Assembly (NCBI GenBank): GCA_021201535.1
Contig: JAJQEU010000064.1
Span: forward strand, 1-50,903
DNA length: 50,903 bases
DNA from: Clostridiales bacterium
Lineage (GTDB): Bacteria; Bacillota; Clostridia; Lachnospirales; Lachnospiraceae
Direction: 5' to 3'
The position numbers were made by a program, and so were the translations under genes. The notes under the pieces are model-generated. The model had not been told where the DNA came from. It was given only the letters and a program-made list of their open reading frames with translations, and ran no database searches. How positions within the stretch are numbered: position 1 is the stretch's first letter; each line of letters begins with the position of its first letter. Below are positions 27,001-35,600 of this stretch, piece after piece.

Positions 27001-27842
27001 AACTGGAGGAAGGCATCGATTACACGGTGGCAAGCGGAAGTACAAAAATCACGATTATGAAACAGACATTTGAGAATAAGGCGAACACGAGCGGAAGCAA
27101 CACATTGGCGGCGGAGTTCCGTGTGAACGGAGATACGTCCAATACGCTGAAGCGTACCGCCCAGAACTTCCGAATCAGTCTTGCGTCGAGCAGCAGTTCT
27201 TCCGACAGCACATCTTCCGGAAGCGGGAGCAGCACGAGCAGCTCCGGCAGTACGGGGAGCAGCAGCTCTTCATCCTCATCAGGGAGCAGCTCCTCGTCCT
27301 CGAGTACGACAACGGGGAGCACTTCATCCTCTGACGGAAATACTTCTTCCGCGAGCAGTACGACCGGGAGCAGCAGCTCGACCAGCAGTAAATATGTGAC
27401 GGGTATCATCTGTATCGTAGATGGAGACGGTAATCCGATTTCAGGTCTGTCTTTGGAGATGCACTCATCTGTTCTGACTGCAACGACGAATCAGGAAGGA
27501 TATGCCTCTTTCAGCAATCTTGAATTTGGAAGCCATACGCTTTATATAAAGGATGAAAACGGCAATGTGGCGGCGCAGAAGAGCTTCACCATTCAATCCG
27601 GACAGAGTGTGTCGCTGAGCGGGGATACGGTTACGGTGCCGCGCGGAGGCGTATTTACATTGACAGTTCAGTATGACGGCCATGATCTGACCCTGCTGTC
27701 TGTGCAGACAGGGAATGCTCAGGCAACCGATTCTGTTAAGACCGGGGATACGGCGACCTGGATCTGCTGGATCATTATCATCCTGATTGCGTTTGGCGGG
27801 ATTATGTTTTTCAGACGAAGGATGAGAAAAGCGAGAGCTTAG
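24057..27842 (+). CDS. Large wall- or membrane-anchored surface protein with Ig-like domains
   Basis: A 1261-aa secreted protein translated with the kinase (ATGA overlap). Signal peptide at 1-27 (AVILAVVLVVPTLSYVGNAA). Then an acidic low-complexity stretch (about 35-165), folded beta-rich regions, a He_PIG-like Ig repeat near 875-910 (LPEGVELNTSTGEIYGVA), a Ser-rich linker (about 1041-1111) and a CnaB-like domain (about 1120-1205, GNPISGLSLEM). The C-terminus is SVKTGD, then a hydrophobic helix, then RRRMRKARA: a sorting-signal-like end with VKTGD in place of LPxTG. Probably displayed by the cell and the partner or ligand of the kinase ectodomain, which is inference. Confidence 0.82.
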   Translation: MKKWTKILAVILAVVLVVPTLSYVGNAADSVWGVVEDMGVTESDETGDGQISENALESNAAGTDGMTVSLSAGDTGEADPAQNETEDNEGTGDGDLNAANGAGETEDVSSKANIQAAAALSGSGQMVTEEEEASEGDDETNAETAEDTDGTQEVSGSLSDASDDTMSQMSLLPLSEVNAYLILSDYSEEELTSVPVDAVLEMLRDSEGNQMEIADSATTVWKYVKDDMDGIEVYEKYTIGNNETIDLSTGEDISTYTMELIIGSENQLDADNIRYQVKVYLLSTVTESVEYELYTQDEDGNRTEVEPSQVEVTTNTQLTMTVEVTQWTVVGHEENTEYYLGITSEADEHPYIQTDVYTFAEFYNYLYSTDAVSITDQILNQDMEEVDAGYLGVYDPTTSIYDTKNLFFLVYTDTLTGSLVNYACYAFCVSADETSYIEGHIYTCDGNEMTDVVCYDASEITINNVTVDLTTGAVAAADSVQGLYYMLEDGYSADDEYYCVLNAYGSTYGYDANSYVTKAVVGLYDSLEDAADAEDIKEELIPVDQTSVPRGYKANYNYGSKGVYFTVFFEDGSVWKVNVRTIEYMAEYDEAYVRSYTDAPIVGEADPWFQVTGVQQNGEALDTYIVENGKSINMDTMYGYGYQTVFINDEDADMSELQPDFWTADADRIEVYVNGTKINSGDTIDCSAGTVEFSVIIDGNVKNYMVSFIKKTSKSQLYVCGPNTREVFLDEYFEYKHDILIANVGGETLTGLRVELDATNCKLDSYWTVGGEGNDTLAAFTTTESTAKYGELSNLAKIRLLPDGEGEIEGTLTIYADGMVPIVITLTGRAQNPKIVTEDLTDAVKYVPYSCLVTTNNMYDWTDVTFSITSGELPEGVELNTSTGEIYGVAQETGEFDITVEAAFTSDTYTFESSSVDVTLTVLDNTNDNVYYETDDGYDILVSVGEDEDGTHDYILTEYDDEEFRSSGEMGEFIDLWLNGEKLEEGIDYTVASGSTKITIMKQTFENKANTSGSNTLAAEFRVNGDTSNTLKRTAQNFRISLASSSSSSDSTSSGSGSSTSSSGSTGSSSSSSSSGSSSSSSSTTTGSTSSSDGNTSSASSTTGSSSSTSSKYVTGIICIVDGDGNPISGLSLEMHSSVLTATTNQEGYASFSNLEFGSHTLYIKDENGNVAAQKSFTIQSGQSVSLSGDTVTVPRGGVFTLTVQYDGHDLTLLSVQTGNAQATDSVKTGDTATWICWIIIILIAFGGIMFFRRRMRKARA

Positions 27843-28007
27843 GAACTGTCGAAAAATATCGTGAGTGTCAAAAATATTTGTCGTTCACTATAAATGCTAC
27901 GCACACGATCGCGCAAGACATGACGGGAGTATGAAAAAAGTCTGTAAAAGTTTAAATGTCAGGTCTTCTATGGTAAAATCCCGCCATTGAATTGAAATTT
28001 TGCAGCT

Positions 28008-28122
28008 CAGCCGGAGAATCCTTACGGATACTCCGGCTGAAATCTACCTCAGATTATTTCTTCAGGGTTAGCGAGGCGCACCATGCTGTGCCTCGCTAAC
28101 AGACGTAATCTCGAAGAGATTA
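28008..28122. other. Three consecutive stem-loops in a non-coding gap
   Basis: Stems are CAGCCGGAG/CTCCGGCTG (28008-28039), GTTAGCGAGGC/GCCTCGCTAAC extended to an about 14-bp stem (28067-28100), and TAATCTC/GAGATTA (28106-28122). No T-run follows the first two. The 496-nt gap (27843-28338) has no credible gene before the toxin. It may hold an RNA or worn repeats. Confidence 0.5.
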
Positions 28123-28241
28123 GTCACACCGGCGACGGCTGTTTACATATCGTGCGTGTCGGCTTCTTTATTCACGGTGAGTAAATGAAAAACAGAATAT
28201 ATCCGCATGCTTTTATATAACGTAAAAATCCTGAAAAGAAA

Positions 28242-28270
28242 TTGCGCAGGAATAAAAACCGTGTTATCAT
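28242..28270 (+). promoter_or_regulatory. Promoter of the toxin gene
   Basis: TTGCGC (28242-28247) and TATCAT (28265-28270) are 17 nt apart, giving a start near 28277. In the leader, CCTCCC (28301-28306) is complementary to GGGAGG (28325-28330), the ribosome site, so the site can be masked by a hairpin. Confidence 0.6.
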
Positions 28271-28338
28271 GTCCTATAGCATCCGTGACAGGGTGGACAG
28301 CCTCCCGGCCTGAATACATAGGAAGGGAGGTGGTGCGG

Positions 28339-28458
28339 ATGACGGCTTATGAGACCGTAATGGTCATCCTCGGGATACTGGGCCTTTTGGCAGCCTTTGG
28401 AAGCCTGTTGGTAGCACTGCTGAACTTTCTCGACAAGAGAAGGAAGAAGCGAAAATAA
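28339..28458 (+). CDS. Holin-like small toxin of a type I system
   Basis: A 39-aa peptide, MTAYETVMVILGILGLLAAF at the start, then a second half rich in Leu and ending in KRRKKRK. It fits the putative holin-like toxin group: a short start with YE, one membrane helix, basic tail. The ATG at 28339 lies 8 nt after GGGAGG. An upstream in-frame start exists but would put 44 extra polar residues before the helix. An antisense RNA is encoded on the other strand, overlapping the 3' side. It would act by damaging the membrane when made in excess. Annotating pipelines may miss it. Confidence 0.7.
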   Translation: MTAYETVMVILGILGLLAAFGSLLVALLNFLDKRRKKRK

Positions 28459-28553
28459 AAATGCCTATCCTGTCTGATCCACAGGATAGGCGGCGTCCGT
28501 AAGGACAAAACGCTAATTCCGGGAGCATCCACTTTGGAGCGGGTGCTTTCCTT
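28455..28553 (-). ncRNA. Probable antisense RNA antitoxin
   Basis: The minus-strand promoter at 28560-28588 would start an RNA near 28553. It ends at an 11-bp perfect stem, GCCTATCCTGT/ACAGGATAGGC (28463-28491), followed on this strand by ATTTTTATTTT. The roughly 100-nt RNA is complementary to the 3' untranslated part of the toxin message. A plus-strand hairpin AGCATCC/GGGTGCT (28524-28547) with TTTCCTT could end the toxin message inside the overlap. Confidence 0.65.
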
Positions 28554-28559
28554 ACACAT

Positions 28560-28588
28560 ACTATAACACTGATTGACCGGGATTTCAA
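28560..28588 (-). promoter_or_regulatory. Promoter of the antisense RNA
   Basis: On the minus strand TTGAAA (28588-28583) and TATAGT (28565-28560) are 17 nt apart. Confidence 0.7.
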
Positions 28589-28619
28589 CATAAATTTCCC
28601 GGCCCATCCGAAATCAGAT

Positions 28620-28727
28620 TCAGTCTTCTAATGCTTTTTCGATGCGCGCATTGTTCGCTTCAAGATATTCCAGTGCTTTTTCAACATTGCCTTCTTTCAG
28701 AGTCTCGATTTGAATGGTTACTGAATA
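28620..28727 (-). pseudogene. In-frame continuation beyond a stop codon
   Basis: After the TAA at 28730-28728 the same frame stays open for 35 codons to TGA at 28622-28620, in a helical, Lys/Glu-rich stretch (IETLKEGNVEKALEYLEANN). It has no start codon or ribosome site of its own. With the upstream ORF it would make a 92-codon gene broken by one stop. Confidence 0.45.
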
Positions 28728-28898
28728 TTATTGTTTATCGTCGTTGCAAAGGGTTTCGTATTTTTCCGTGATTTCCCGGAAATCATCCATGGTTTTGCAT
28801 TCTTTCAGATCAAGCAGAATGCGGGTGCGCTCCAGCTTGCGAGCCAGGGCTTCGATTGTTTCCGCGCTGGATGGCATCAGATCATCCCTCTCTTCCAT
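28728..28898 (-). CDS. Small acidic helical protein, possibly truncated
   Basis: A 56-aa ORF (MEERDDLMPSSAETIEALAR at its start) with a strong ribosome site (GGGAGGCGGTGA) and a good promoter at 28932-28960. The sequence is charged and helical, without membrane segments or known motifs. The reading frame continues past its TAA (28620-28727), so the gene may be a nonsense-broken version of a 92-codon one. I do not recognise the family. Confidence 0.55.
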   Translation of the reverse strand: MEERDDLMPSSAETIEALARKLERTRILLDLKECKTMDDFREITEKYETLCNDDKQ

Positions 28899-28931
28899 AA
28901 TGTCACCGCCTCCCTGATTTCAGATAAAATC

Positions 28932-28960
28932 ATTATAGCGGTTTGGACGGGAGGTGTAAA
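28932..28960 (-). promoter_or_regulatory. Promoter of the small minus-strand ORF
   Basis: On the minus strand TTTACA (28960-28955) and TATAAT (28937-28932) are separated by 17 nt, 34 nt ahead of the start codon. Confidence 0.7.
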
Positions 28961-29180
28961 GCCTGTTCAGTTATCAAAGTGCGAAATGACACGGTGAATT
29001 TATCGTTGACATCGCAAAGTACTGATGATGCGTCAGAGTGCAGGCTGCCGGTGCAGGGCTGTTCTGAATATCGCCAATATGAAAGAAAGATATGATATTG
29101 TGCAAGTATAACATATAATGGCCGGAAAACAATAAAGAATTTGTGAAAGATTTATAAAGAAAATTTTATGAGTTATATAC

Positions 29181-29209
29181 TCGACAATGAAAAGTAATTG
29201 TGTTATAGT
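29181..29209 (+). promoter_or_regulatory. Promoter of the second phosphatase-kinase module
   Basis: TCGACA (29181-29186) and TATAGT (29204-29209) are 17 nt apart, giving a start near 29217. The nearest gene, PP2C copy 2, begins 356 nt further on. Confidence 0.6.
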
Positions 29210-29216
29210 GTTCTCG

Positions 29217-29376
29217 TTTCAAACACATCGCTACTTTCTGAACTTCACGATGTGTTCCGCATCCTGTATCTGATACGGGATGTCTGAAATTCGGCTTTTC
29301 GCCATTTATTTTACTTTAAACTATGTAACTGCTTGTACAGGATGGGAGTGTTTTTCTGTTCTTATCAGAAAACTCC
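29217..29376 (+). other. Structured long leader
   Basis: Several hairpins lie in the leader: ACACATCG/CGATGTGT (about 29222-29255), CATCCTGTAT/ATACGGGATG, and GGGAG plus TTTTCTG against CAGAAAACTCCC with a 3-nt bulge. No coding sequence or known riboswitch motif is seen between 28961 and 29572. Confidence 0.45.
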
Positions 29377-29513
29377 CATGCGCTGCTGTCGCAGCGCGCC
29401 AACATCTATGAAAGTCGATTGCTCCGCACTTCGAGTCTACGCTTCGCTCCGGTCGGCGCTAAACAGACGTCCCCCGGACGTCTAGCGCCCCGCGATGGCC
29501 GCCGGTATTCGGG
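29377..29513 (+). repeat. MITE-family copy, right side missing
   Basis: It shares about 115 nt with the reverse complement of 41417-41547, including ATCTATGAAAGTCGAT and GGTCGGCGCTAAACAGACGT. It stops after GCCGGTATTCG, whereas the copies at 41148 and 49931 go on. It lies in the leader of the second module. Confidence 0.85.
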
Positions 29514-29572
29514 TATAAAGAGATTTCGGGCGGATATATAACGATATACAACGGCAGGGAGGGCATGGATCA

Positions 29573-30340
29573 ATGGATTTTAAGATTGCGGCACATACGG
29601 ATGCCGGTATAAGGAAAAGGATCAATCAGGACTCGGTTCTGGTAAAGGTAGCAGGGACAGACCGGGGCAGCGTATGCCTGGCTTCGATTTGCGACGGTAT
29701 GGGCGGACTTGAGAGAGGCGAACTGGCCAGCGCGACTGCAGTCCGGCAGATATCGGACTGGTTTGAACATGAGTTCCCGGATCTGCTGTATCGGGGACTC
29801 AGTATGGAGATCCTGGCAGAACGGTGGACGGAAATGATCTACAGCATCAACAGGCGCATCAGTACATACGGCCATATGGCGCATATGGATCTCGGGACGA
29901 CGATGGTCATCCTGCTGCTGGCGGAGCGTACATATTATATAGCGAGTGTAGGCGATTCCCGGGTTTATCTGCTGAGGGAGGACCTGAAGCAGCTGACGAA
30001 GGATCAGACTTTTATTCAGAGGGAGATAGATGAGGGACGCATGACCCGGGAGGAGGCCCGCAGAGATCCCAGACGGAATGTTCTGCTGCAGTGTGTGGGC
30101 GCTTCTGATGAGATCGTGCCGGATTTTTCTTTCGGAACCATCGTGCCGGGCAGTATGTTTCTTGTCTGCAGTGATGGGTTCCGTCATGCGATTTCAAAAA
30201 AGGAGATGTATGCTTACCTCTGCCCGCGGCATCTGTTTCAGGAGAAGATGATGCAGGAGGGAATCGAGAAGCTGACAGAGCTGGATAAATACCGCAGGGA
30301 ATCAGACAATATTTCATCCGTTCTGATTCGGTGCGATTAG
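29573..30340 (+). CDS. PP2C-type Ser/Thr phosphatase, copy 2
   Basis: A 255-aa metal-dependent phosphatase with the same plan as copy 1: INQD (D20), CDGMGG (D41-G45), LGTT, SVGDSRVYLL, LTKDQT, VCSDGF and SDNISSVLI. The key acidic residues are in place. The two proteins differ clearly in sequence despite matching motif positions, so the duplication is old or the genes came separately. It starts the second module; the kinase begins 58 nt downstream. Confidence 0.9.
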   Translation: MDFKIAAHTDAGIRKRINQDSVLVKVAGTDRGSVCLASICDGMGGLERGELASATAVRQISDWFEHEFPDLLYRGLSMEILAERWTEMIYSINRRISTYGHMAHMDLGTTMVILLLAERTYYIASVGDSRVYLLREDLKQLTKDQTFIQREIDEGRMTREEARRDPRRNVLLQCVGASDEIVPDFSFGTIVPGSMFLVCSDGFRHAISKKEMYAYLCPRHLFQEKMMQEGIEKLTELDKYRRESDNISSVLIRCD

Positions 30341-30398
30341 ATTTTTACAAACGAATGCCGGTAAAATTTTTATTTTGATTGGTGGGGGTCAGGAGACT

Positions 30399-32117
30399 AT
30401 GCTGGAGATAGGTTCCCTGGTGGACGGCAAATACAGGGTATTAAATAAATGCGGGGAGGGCGGCATGAGCGTGGTCTATATGGCGATCAACGAGCGTGCC
30501 AACAAGACCTGGGCAATCAAGGAGGTCCGGAAGGACGGCGTGAAGGACTTTGATCTGGTAAAGCAGGGGTTGATTGTTGAGACAAACCTGTTGAAGAGAC
30601 TGAGTCATCCGAATCTTCCCAGTATCGTGGATGTGATCGACAGTGACGACAGTTTTCTGATTGTCATGGATTTTATTGAGGGAAGGACGCTGAAAGATAT
30701 GCTGGCTGAGTTCGGTCCGCAGCATCAGGAGGATGTGATCGACTGGGCAAAGCAGCTGTGCGGTGTGATGGGCTATCTTCATTCCCGAAAACCGCCGATT
30801 ATTTATCGGGATATGAAGCCGTCGAATGTCATGCTGAAGCCGGATGGGACGATCGTGCTCTTTGATTTCGGAGCTGCCCGGGAATACAAGCTTTCGAGTC
30901 CGGGAGATACGACCTGTCTGGGAACCAGAGGATATGCCGCGCCGGAACAGTACGGCGGACATGGGCAGACGGATGCCAGAACGGATATTTTCTGCCTGGG
31001 AGCCACGATGTATCATCTTGTCACCGGACATAATCCGGGCAGTCCCCCCTATCAGATGTATCCGATTCGTCAGTGGAACCAGAATCTGTCTGCCGGACTG
31101 GAATCTATCATAACAAAGTGTACGCAGCAGAATCCGGACGACCGGTACGCGAGCTGCGCCGGGCTTTTATACGACCTGGAGCATTTCGGAGAAGCAGATA
31201 TCGCATATCGGAAAAAACAGATCAGAAAGCTTCGCAAATTCATCGTTTCGGCTGCGGCGGCCGCAGTTTTCTGTGCGGCATCTCTTTCATTTTATTATCT
31301 GGAGAACTCTGAGAAAAAGAGCACGTATGATTATTATATCAGCAGTGCGGAGAAAGCGTCCGGCGATGAGCGGATCGCGTATTATCGAAACGCCATCAGT
31401 CTGGAGCCTGAGAATGAGGAGGCGTGGAATGCACTGCTGAAAGAATTCTCGGAGGATGATACCTTTACTTCGGATGAGAGCAGTATGCTGCAGAGTATTC
31501 TGATCGCGACGAACGGCGGCCAGACGAACGAGACTTCTTTTAAAAATAAAAACCGGGAAGGGTATGATAAATTTTGTTTTGAAGTCGGAATTTTATATTA
31601 TTACAAGCTGGAGACCGGAAATGGCAGGATGCAGGCAAAGCATTACTTCGGCGTAGCAATGGCATCGGAATATCTGAGCGAGGATCAGATCGTACGGGCG
31701 GAATGTCTGTTCCGGATTTCTGAATACTATTCAATCATCGGCAGGGTGGACAATACCGGCGATTCTTCGGTATCCTACAGGGATTACTGGGATGATCTGG
31801 TGGAGCTGACCGCGGGTAATCTGGTGGAGATGGATAATCCCAACACAGCCATTATTATGTATCGTGAAATGACATCTCAGATCATATCCCGCGCCGATGA
31901 TTTCAAAAACAGCGGCGTTACGCAGAGTGAGATGCAAGAGCAGCTGGAGAATATCCGGGAGCATCTGGAGACTGATTTTAACTCTCTGACAGAGAGTCAG
32001 GAGAGCGGGATACAGGACAGCCTGAAGGCATTGAATGAGTCTCTTTCTCAGGCGGAGCAGGTAATCAACAGTAAATTTGGCAGAAGATCGGAGGAACAGC
32101 AGGAGGAGGAAGTTTGA
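30399..32117 (+). CDS. Transmembrane Ser/Thr kinase
   Basis: A 572-aa Hanks-type kinase with a complete active site: Gly loop CGEGGMSVVYMA (18-29), Lys K41, helix-C Glu E61, catalytic YRDMKPSN (Y136-N143, Asp D138), DFG (156-158) and APEQ (181-184). The basic IRKLRK precedes a membrane helix at about 281-300, then an extracellular helical part (310-560) with TPR-like pairs, including AYYRNAISLEPENEEAW. It lacks PASTA repeats, so it is not a PrkC copy. ATG 30399 is taken for its AGGAG. It overlaps the next ORF by 4 nt. Confidence 0.9.
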   Translation: MLEIGSLVDGKYRVLNKCGEGGMSVVYMAINERANKTWAIKEVRKDGVKDFDLVKQGLIVETNLLKRLSHPNLPSIVDVIDSDDSFLIVMDFIEGRTLKDMLAEFGPQHQEDVIDWAKQLCGVMGYLHSRKPPIIYRDMKPSNVMLKPDGTIVLFDFGAAREYKLSSPGDTTCLGTRGYAAPEQYGGHGQTDARTDIFCLGATMYHLVTGHNPGSPPYQMYPIRQWNQNLSAGLESIITKCTQQNPDDRYASCAGLLYDLEHFGEADIAYRKKQIRKLRKFIVSAAAAAVFCAASLSFYYLENSEKKSTYDYYISSAEKASGDERIAYYRNAISLEPENEEAWNALLKEFSEDDTFTSDESSMLQSILIATNGGQTNETSFKNKNREGYDKFCFEVGILYYYKLETGNGRMQAKHYFGVAMASEYLSEDQIVRAECLFRISEYYSIIGRVDNTGDSSVSYRDYWDDLVELTAGNLVEMDNPNTAIIMYREMTSQIISRADDFKNSGVTQSEMQEQLENIREHLETDFNSLTESQESGIQDSLKALNESLSQAEQVINSKFGRRSEEQQEEEV

Positions 32118-32518
32118 AAAATATTGAATTATATGAACAGTACCATTATCTGTTTCTTGGCTGTCTCATCGCCTGCATGGCTCTGGCGGCGATCACGGTG
32201 ATTCTGTTCTTTGTTCTGGATATCAGGGGTGTGGCCGGATATCTCAGCGGCAGGACGGCAAGGCGTCAGATTCAGAAGATTGAGGAAGAGAATGCAGCCG
32301 GCGGAGAGAGCACGTCGCAGCTGATCCGTGAGACAGAACAGATCCATACCACAGGCGATATGACGGAATTCCTGCAGGACAGAAACGGAGTGGCGGGAGA
32401 ATCTTCACCCGTGAGAGAAGAGAAAACGTTTTACGGATATGCAGTGAGCAGGAAGACAACCGGCGCCTTTATGATTGAGCGGGAGATCGTCATGATACAT
32501 TCGGAGGAAATTATTTAG
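32114..32518 (+). CDS. Single-pass membrane protein of the second module
   Basis: A 134-aa protein with a TTG start (32114) preceded by AGGAGGAGGAAG and overlapping the kinase stop. A membrane helix lies at about residues 14-37; the rest is cytosolic, with RRQIQKIEEE and Thr-rich stretches (QLIRETEQIHTTGDMTEFL) that could be kinase targets. Its place parallels the 52-aa protein of the first module, though it is longer and comes after the kinase. Function unknown. Confidence 0.75.
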   Translation: MKNIELYEQYHYLFLGCLIACMALAAITVILFFVLDIRGVAGYLSGRTARRQIQKIEEENAAGGESTSQLIRETEQIHTTGDMTEFLQDRNGVAGESSPVREEKTFYGYAVSRKTTGAFMIEREIVMIHSEEII

Positions 32519-32584
32519 GCGCTTAGAAACGATTTTTTGCGCAAAATGGCAAAATTCTGTTCCGGTTCATCCGGGTCAGGAATG
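32516..32584 (-). repeat. 70-bp dispersed repeat, copy 2
   Basis: Inverted relative to copy 1 at 4375-4443 and nearly identical. It begins over the stop codon of the membrane protein gene and ends 53 nt before the start of the giant surface protein gene. Confidence 0.85.
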
Positions 32585-32636
32585 GTACAGAAACAGCAGA
32601 TTATGGACAATAGTGGACAATAAGCGGAGGAAAGCG

Positions 32637-35600
32637 ATGAAAAAGAATCTGTCAAAACAGGGAACGAAGATACTGGCGGTTATTCTGGCTCTGGTGGTGG
32701 CGTCCGGTGTTTTTTCCGATACGGCACTGTTCGGAAGCACCAGTGTGTTTGCGGAGGAGGAGAAAGCCGCACCGGAGCTGATTTCTTATACGATCACGGG
32801 AACCACTCTGTATCAGGTGGACGGTGTGGATGTATATCAGAATGTGGATGGCGATGACGTTACGCTGACCTGGATCATCCATGCCGGCGATGATTCCTGG
32901 GATGCGTCCCGCATGACACTGACGATCCGCAACAGAACAACCGGAAATCATGCCGTAGAAATCTGCGGGGATGATACGTCCATCGAGTGGGATCAGGACG
33001 GTGATCTGCACACAGCGGCGTATACGTTTGACGGGGATACGGATCCGGCGAATTATGACGTTCAGATTTTCTATGTGGATGATGAGCAGAACGCGATGGT
33101 CAGTGCGGATGAGGCTCTGGCTGTGGCGGACGGAACGTACACCAGTGAAGAGTTTATTCTGGATCACAGCGCGCCGACCTTTGAGATCACATACAGTGAG
33201 GCCGTCCGGCTGGTTTCCGACGCGACAGGCATGCCGGCGGACGACATCACATCGGATATTGAAGGAGCGGACAGCGTTGTGCCGACGACCGGCTACGCAG
33301 CATACTATGACGGTTCTGTTGATGTGACCGTAAAGATTTACGATGATTATATAGCGGTGGAAGAGGATGATACGGGCACCGTTATCGATCTTCCTCAGTT
33401 TACTCTGCTGGTGAACGGCGAGTGTGAGGATCTGCCCGCGGTCGTGTGGGAGTATGATGAGACAACCGCCTGCTGCACGGGAGAGTTTACGATTCCGGAT
33501 GAAGGTGATTATGTACTGACCGTCGGCTATGTGGACGCGGCCGGAAATATCGTGAAGGTCGGAGAGATCGTACAGGGATCCGCAGTGGATCTGGAAACGG
33601 CTGACTTCGATGGAACTTACATGAGCACGCAGCTCATTGTGGATAAGACTGCTCCCGTGGTGGATCTGGCTTACGGAACATACAGTCCGGAGAACGGGTT
33701 TGAGGAGACGGATCCCTCTGCGTCCTATGATGGCGACGATTGCAGCTATTTTAATGAGCCGGGCGGTATCTGGCTGAGGGTTTGTGTTCAGGATGATCAT
33801 ATCCGTTGCGCGGAGGTTCTGGATTACCTGATGGCGTCGCTGACGGCGACAGACCTCTATGGCGATGATATCACGGCGGATACGGCTGCTTACCTGTATC
33901 TGCAGGAGATGATGGAACAGAATGCCGGCGAAGCGGTGCAGGGAACACTGACGCTGTATATTCCGTTCACGGATGATGCGTATTACGATCTTTCCTCCGG
34001 CACGGTGACCGACCTGGCGCGGAATGTCTCCGAACCGGCTGCGGAACAGCATATCTGTGCAGACGATACCATGCCGGAGGATGATATCCTGGCGGAATAT
34101 GCCAGCGATATATACCAGGGGTTTACAGACGAATTCTGCGGTCTCGTTCTGTATCGGGAATATTTCTTCGGCAGACAGTACATGGATGTTGTGCTGTATC
34201 TGCAGGATAATCTGTCCGGCGTGCAGACGATTTCTTACCTGTATGACGGCGGCACGGCACAGACCGCAGAACGTGACGGCGCTCTGACGGATGATACAGG
34301 AGACGGTGTTCTCCGTGCGAAGTTTACGATATCTCTGCCTGTGGCCGCATACAGTGACGGAGACGACATTCTGATCAACGGGCATCTGGTGCTCACTGAG
34401 ATCACGGACCGCGCCGGCAACGTGCGGACCGTAAACGGCGCAAGTGCGGAATACACGGGTGATACGGAACTGATCATCGACAATGTGAATCCGGATGTTC
34501 AGGTGATTTACCCGGCTTCGGATGACGACGGCACGTATGAGAACTGTTATTTTTACCATCAGGACGAGGCGCAGTCGGATGAGGTGGTGACGCTGGTATA
34601 TACGGAGCGCTATTTCATGGAACATGTCGTGACGGATGCGGACGGCTATGTCGTTTATACAGACGGAGAACCGTCTCCGATCTATCCGACCATTACTGTG
34701 GAGGTGAACGGCAGCGCCGTGGAGGTCTCTTCTGCTGTGAGCGATACGCAGCCCTATGTTGTGTGGGGAGATTACAACACATCTGATGATACGATCGAGG
34801 CGCAGCTGCATCTGCCGTACAGTATCACAGAAAACGGCGCTGAGATCGAATACGTGATTGAGACGGAATATGCGGATGGATCCGGCAATGTGCTGGTGAG
34901 AAGCGCGGATGATTCCTTCTCGACGATTTCGGACGACGGCCTGTACCGGAGCGGAACCCTTGTGCTGGATACTCTGGCGCCGGAGCTTCTCTCTCATACC
35001 ATCTCGGGAACGACCGACTGTGAGTCGGACGGCGTGCCTGTCTACCGGAATGTGGACGGCGGCGACGTCACTTTGAACTGGGTGATCTGTGATAATGACA
35101 AGTACTGGAATCCGTCTGATCTGACAGTCACGATCCGGAATGTGACGACCGGTGAGATATCGGTACAGATTAGCGGAAACGATGAGTCGATCGAGTGGGA
35201 CGGGGACGGAAAGGCCGGCGAGTGCCTGCACACCGCGGCATACACTTTTGACGGGGACGAGAATCCGGCAAATTATTTTGTGGAAATATATTATGCCGAC
35301 CGCGCAGGGAATGTGATGATCAGCGGAAATGAAGAGCTGACCGTGGAAAGCGGGATATATCAGAGCGGAGAGTTTATCCTGGATCATGCAGCGCCGGTTT
35401 TTAATATCCGCTATACAAAAGCGTATCGGCTGGTGAAGGATTCAGATACGGCGCAGAGCAATGATAAAAAAAATGCGGCTCCGACAACAGGTTACACCGC
35501 GTACTACAGCTCAGATATTGAGGTGACTATCGAAATCACCGAAGATTATGCACTGGTACAGAATACGACCGGGGCGGATGGCACTCAGAGTATGATCGGT

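Noticed and set aside
27180-27390. Repetitive AGCAGC/TCTTCC tract as a CRISPR or tandem DNA repeat
   Set aside because: It encodes the Ser-rich linker of the surface protein and has no regular spacer or unit length.
28714-28917. Plus-strand ORF of 67 codons
   Set aside because: It lies opposite the small minus-strand gene, which has a promoter and ribosome site, while this frame has neither.
32652-35387. 911-codon open frame on the minus strand inside the giant surface protein gene
   Set aside because: A shadow of the biased codon use of the plus-strand gene; it has no ribosome site and no domain, and its composition (His, Ile and Arg rich) is typical of a shadow frame.
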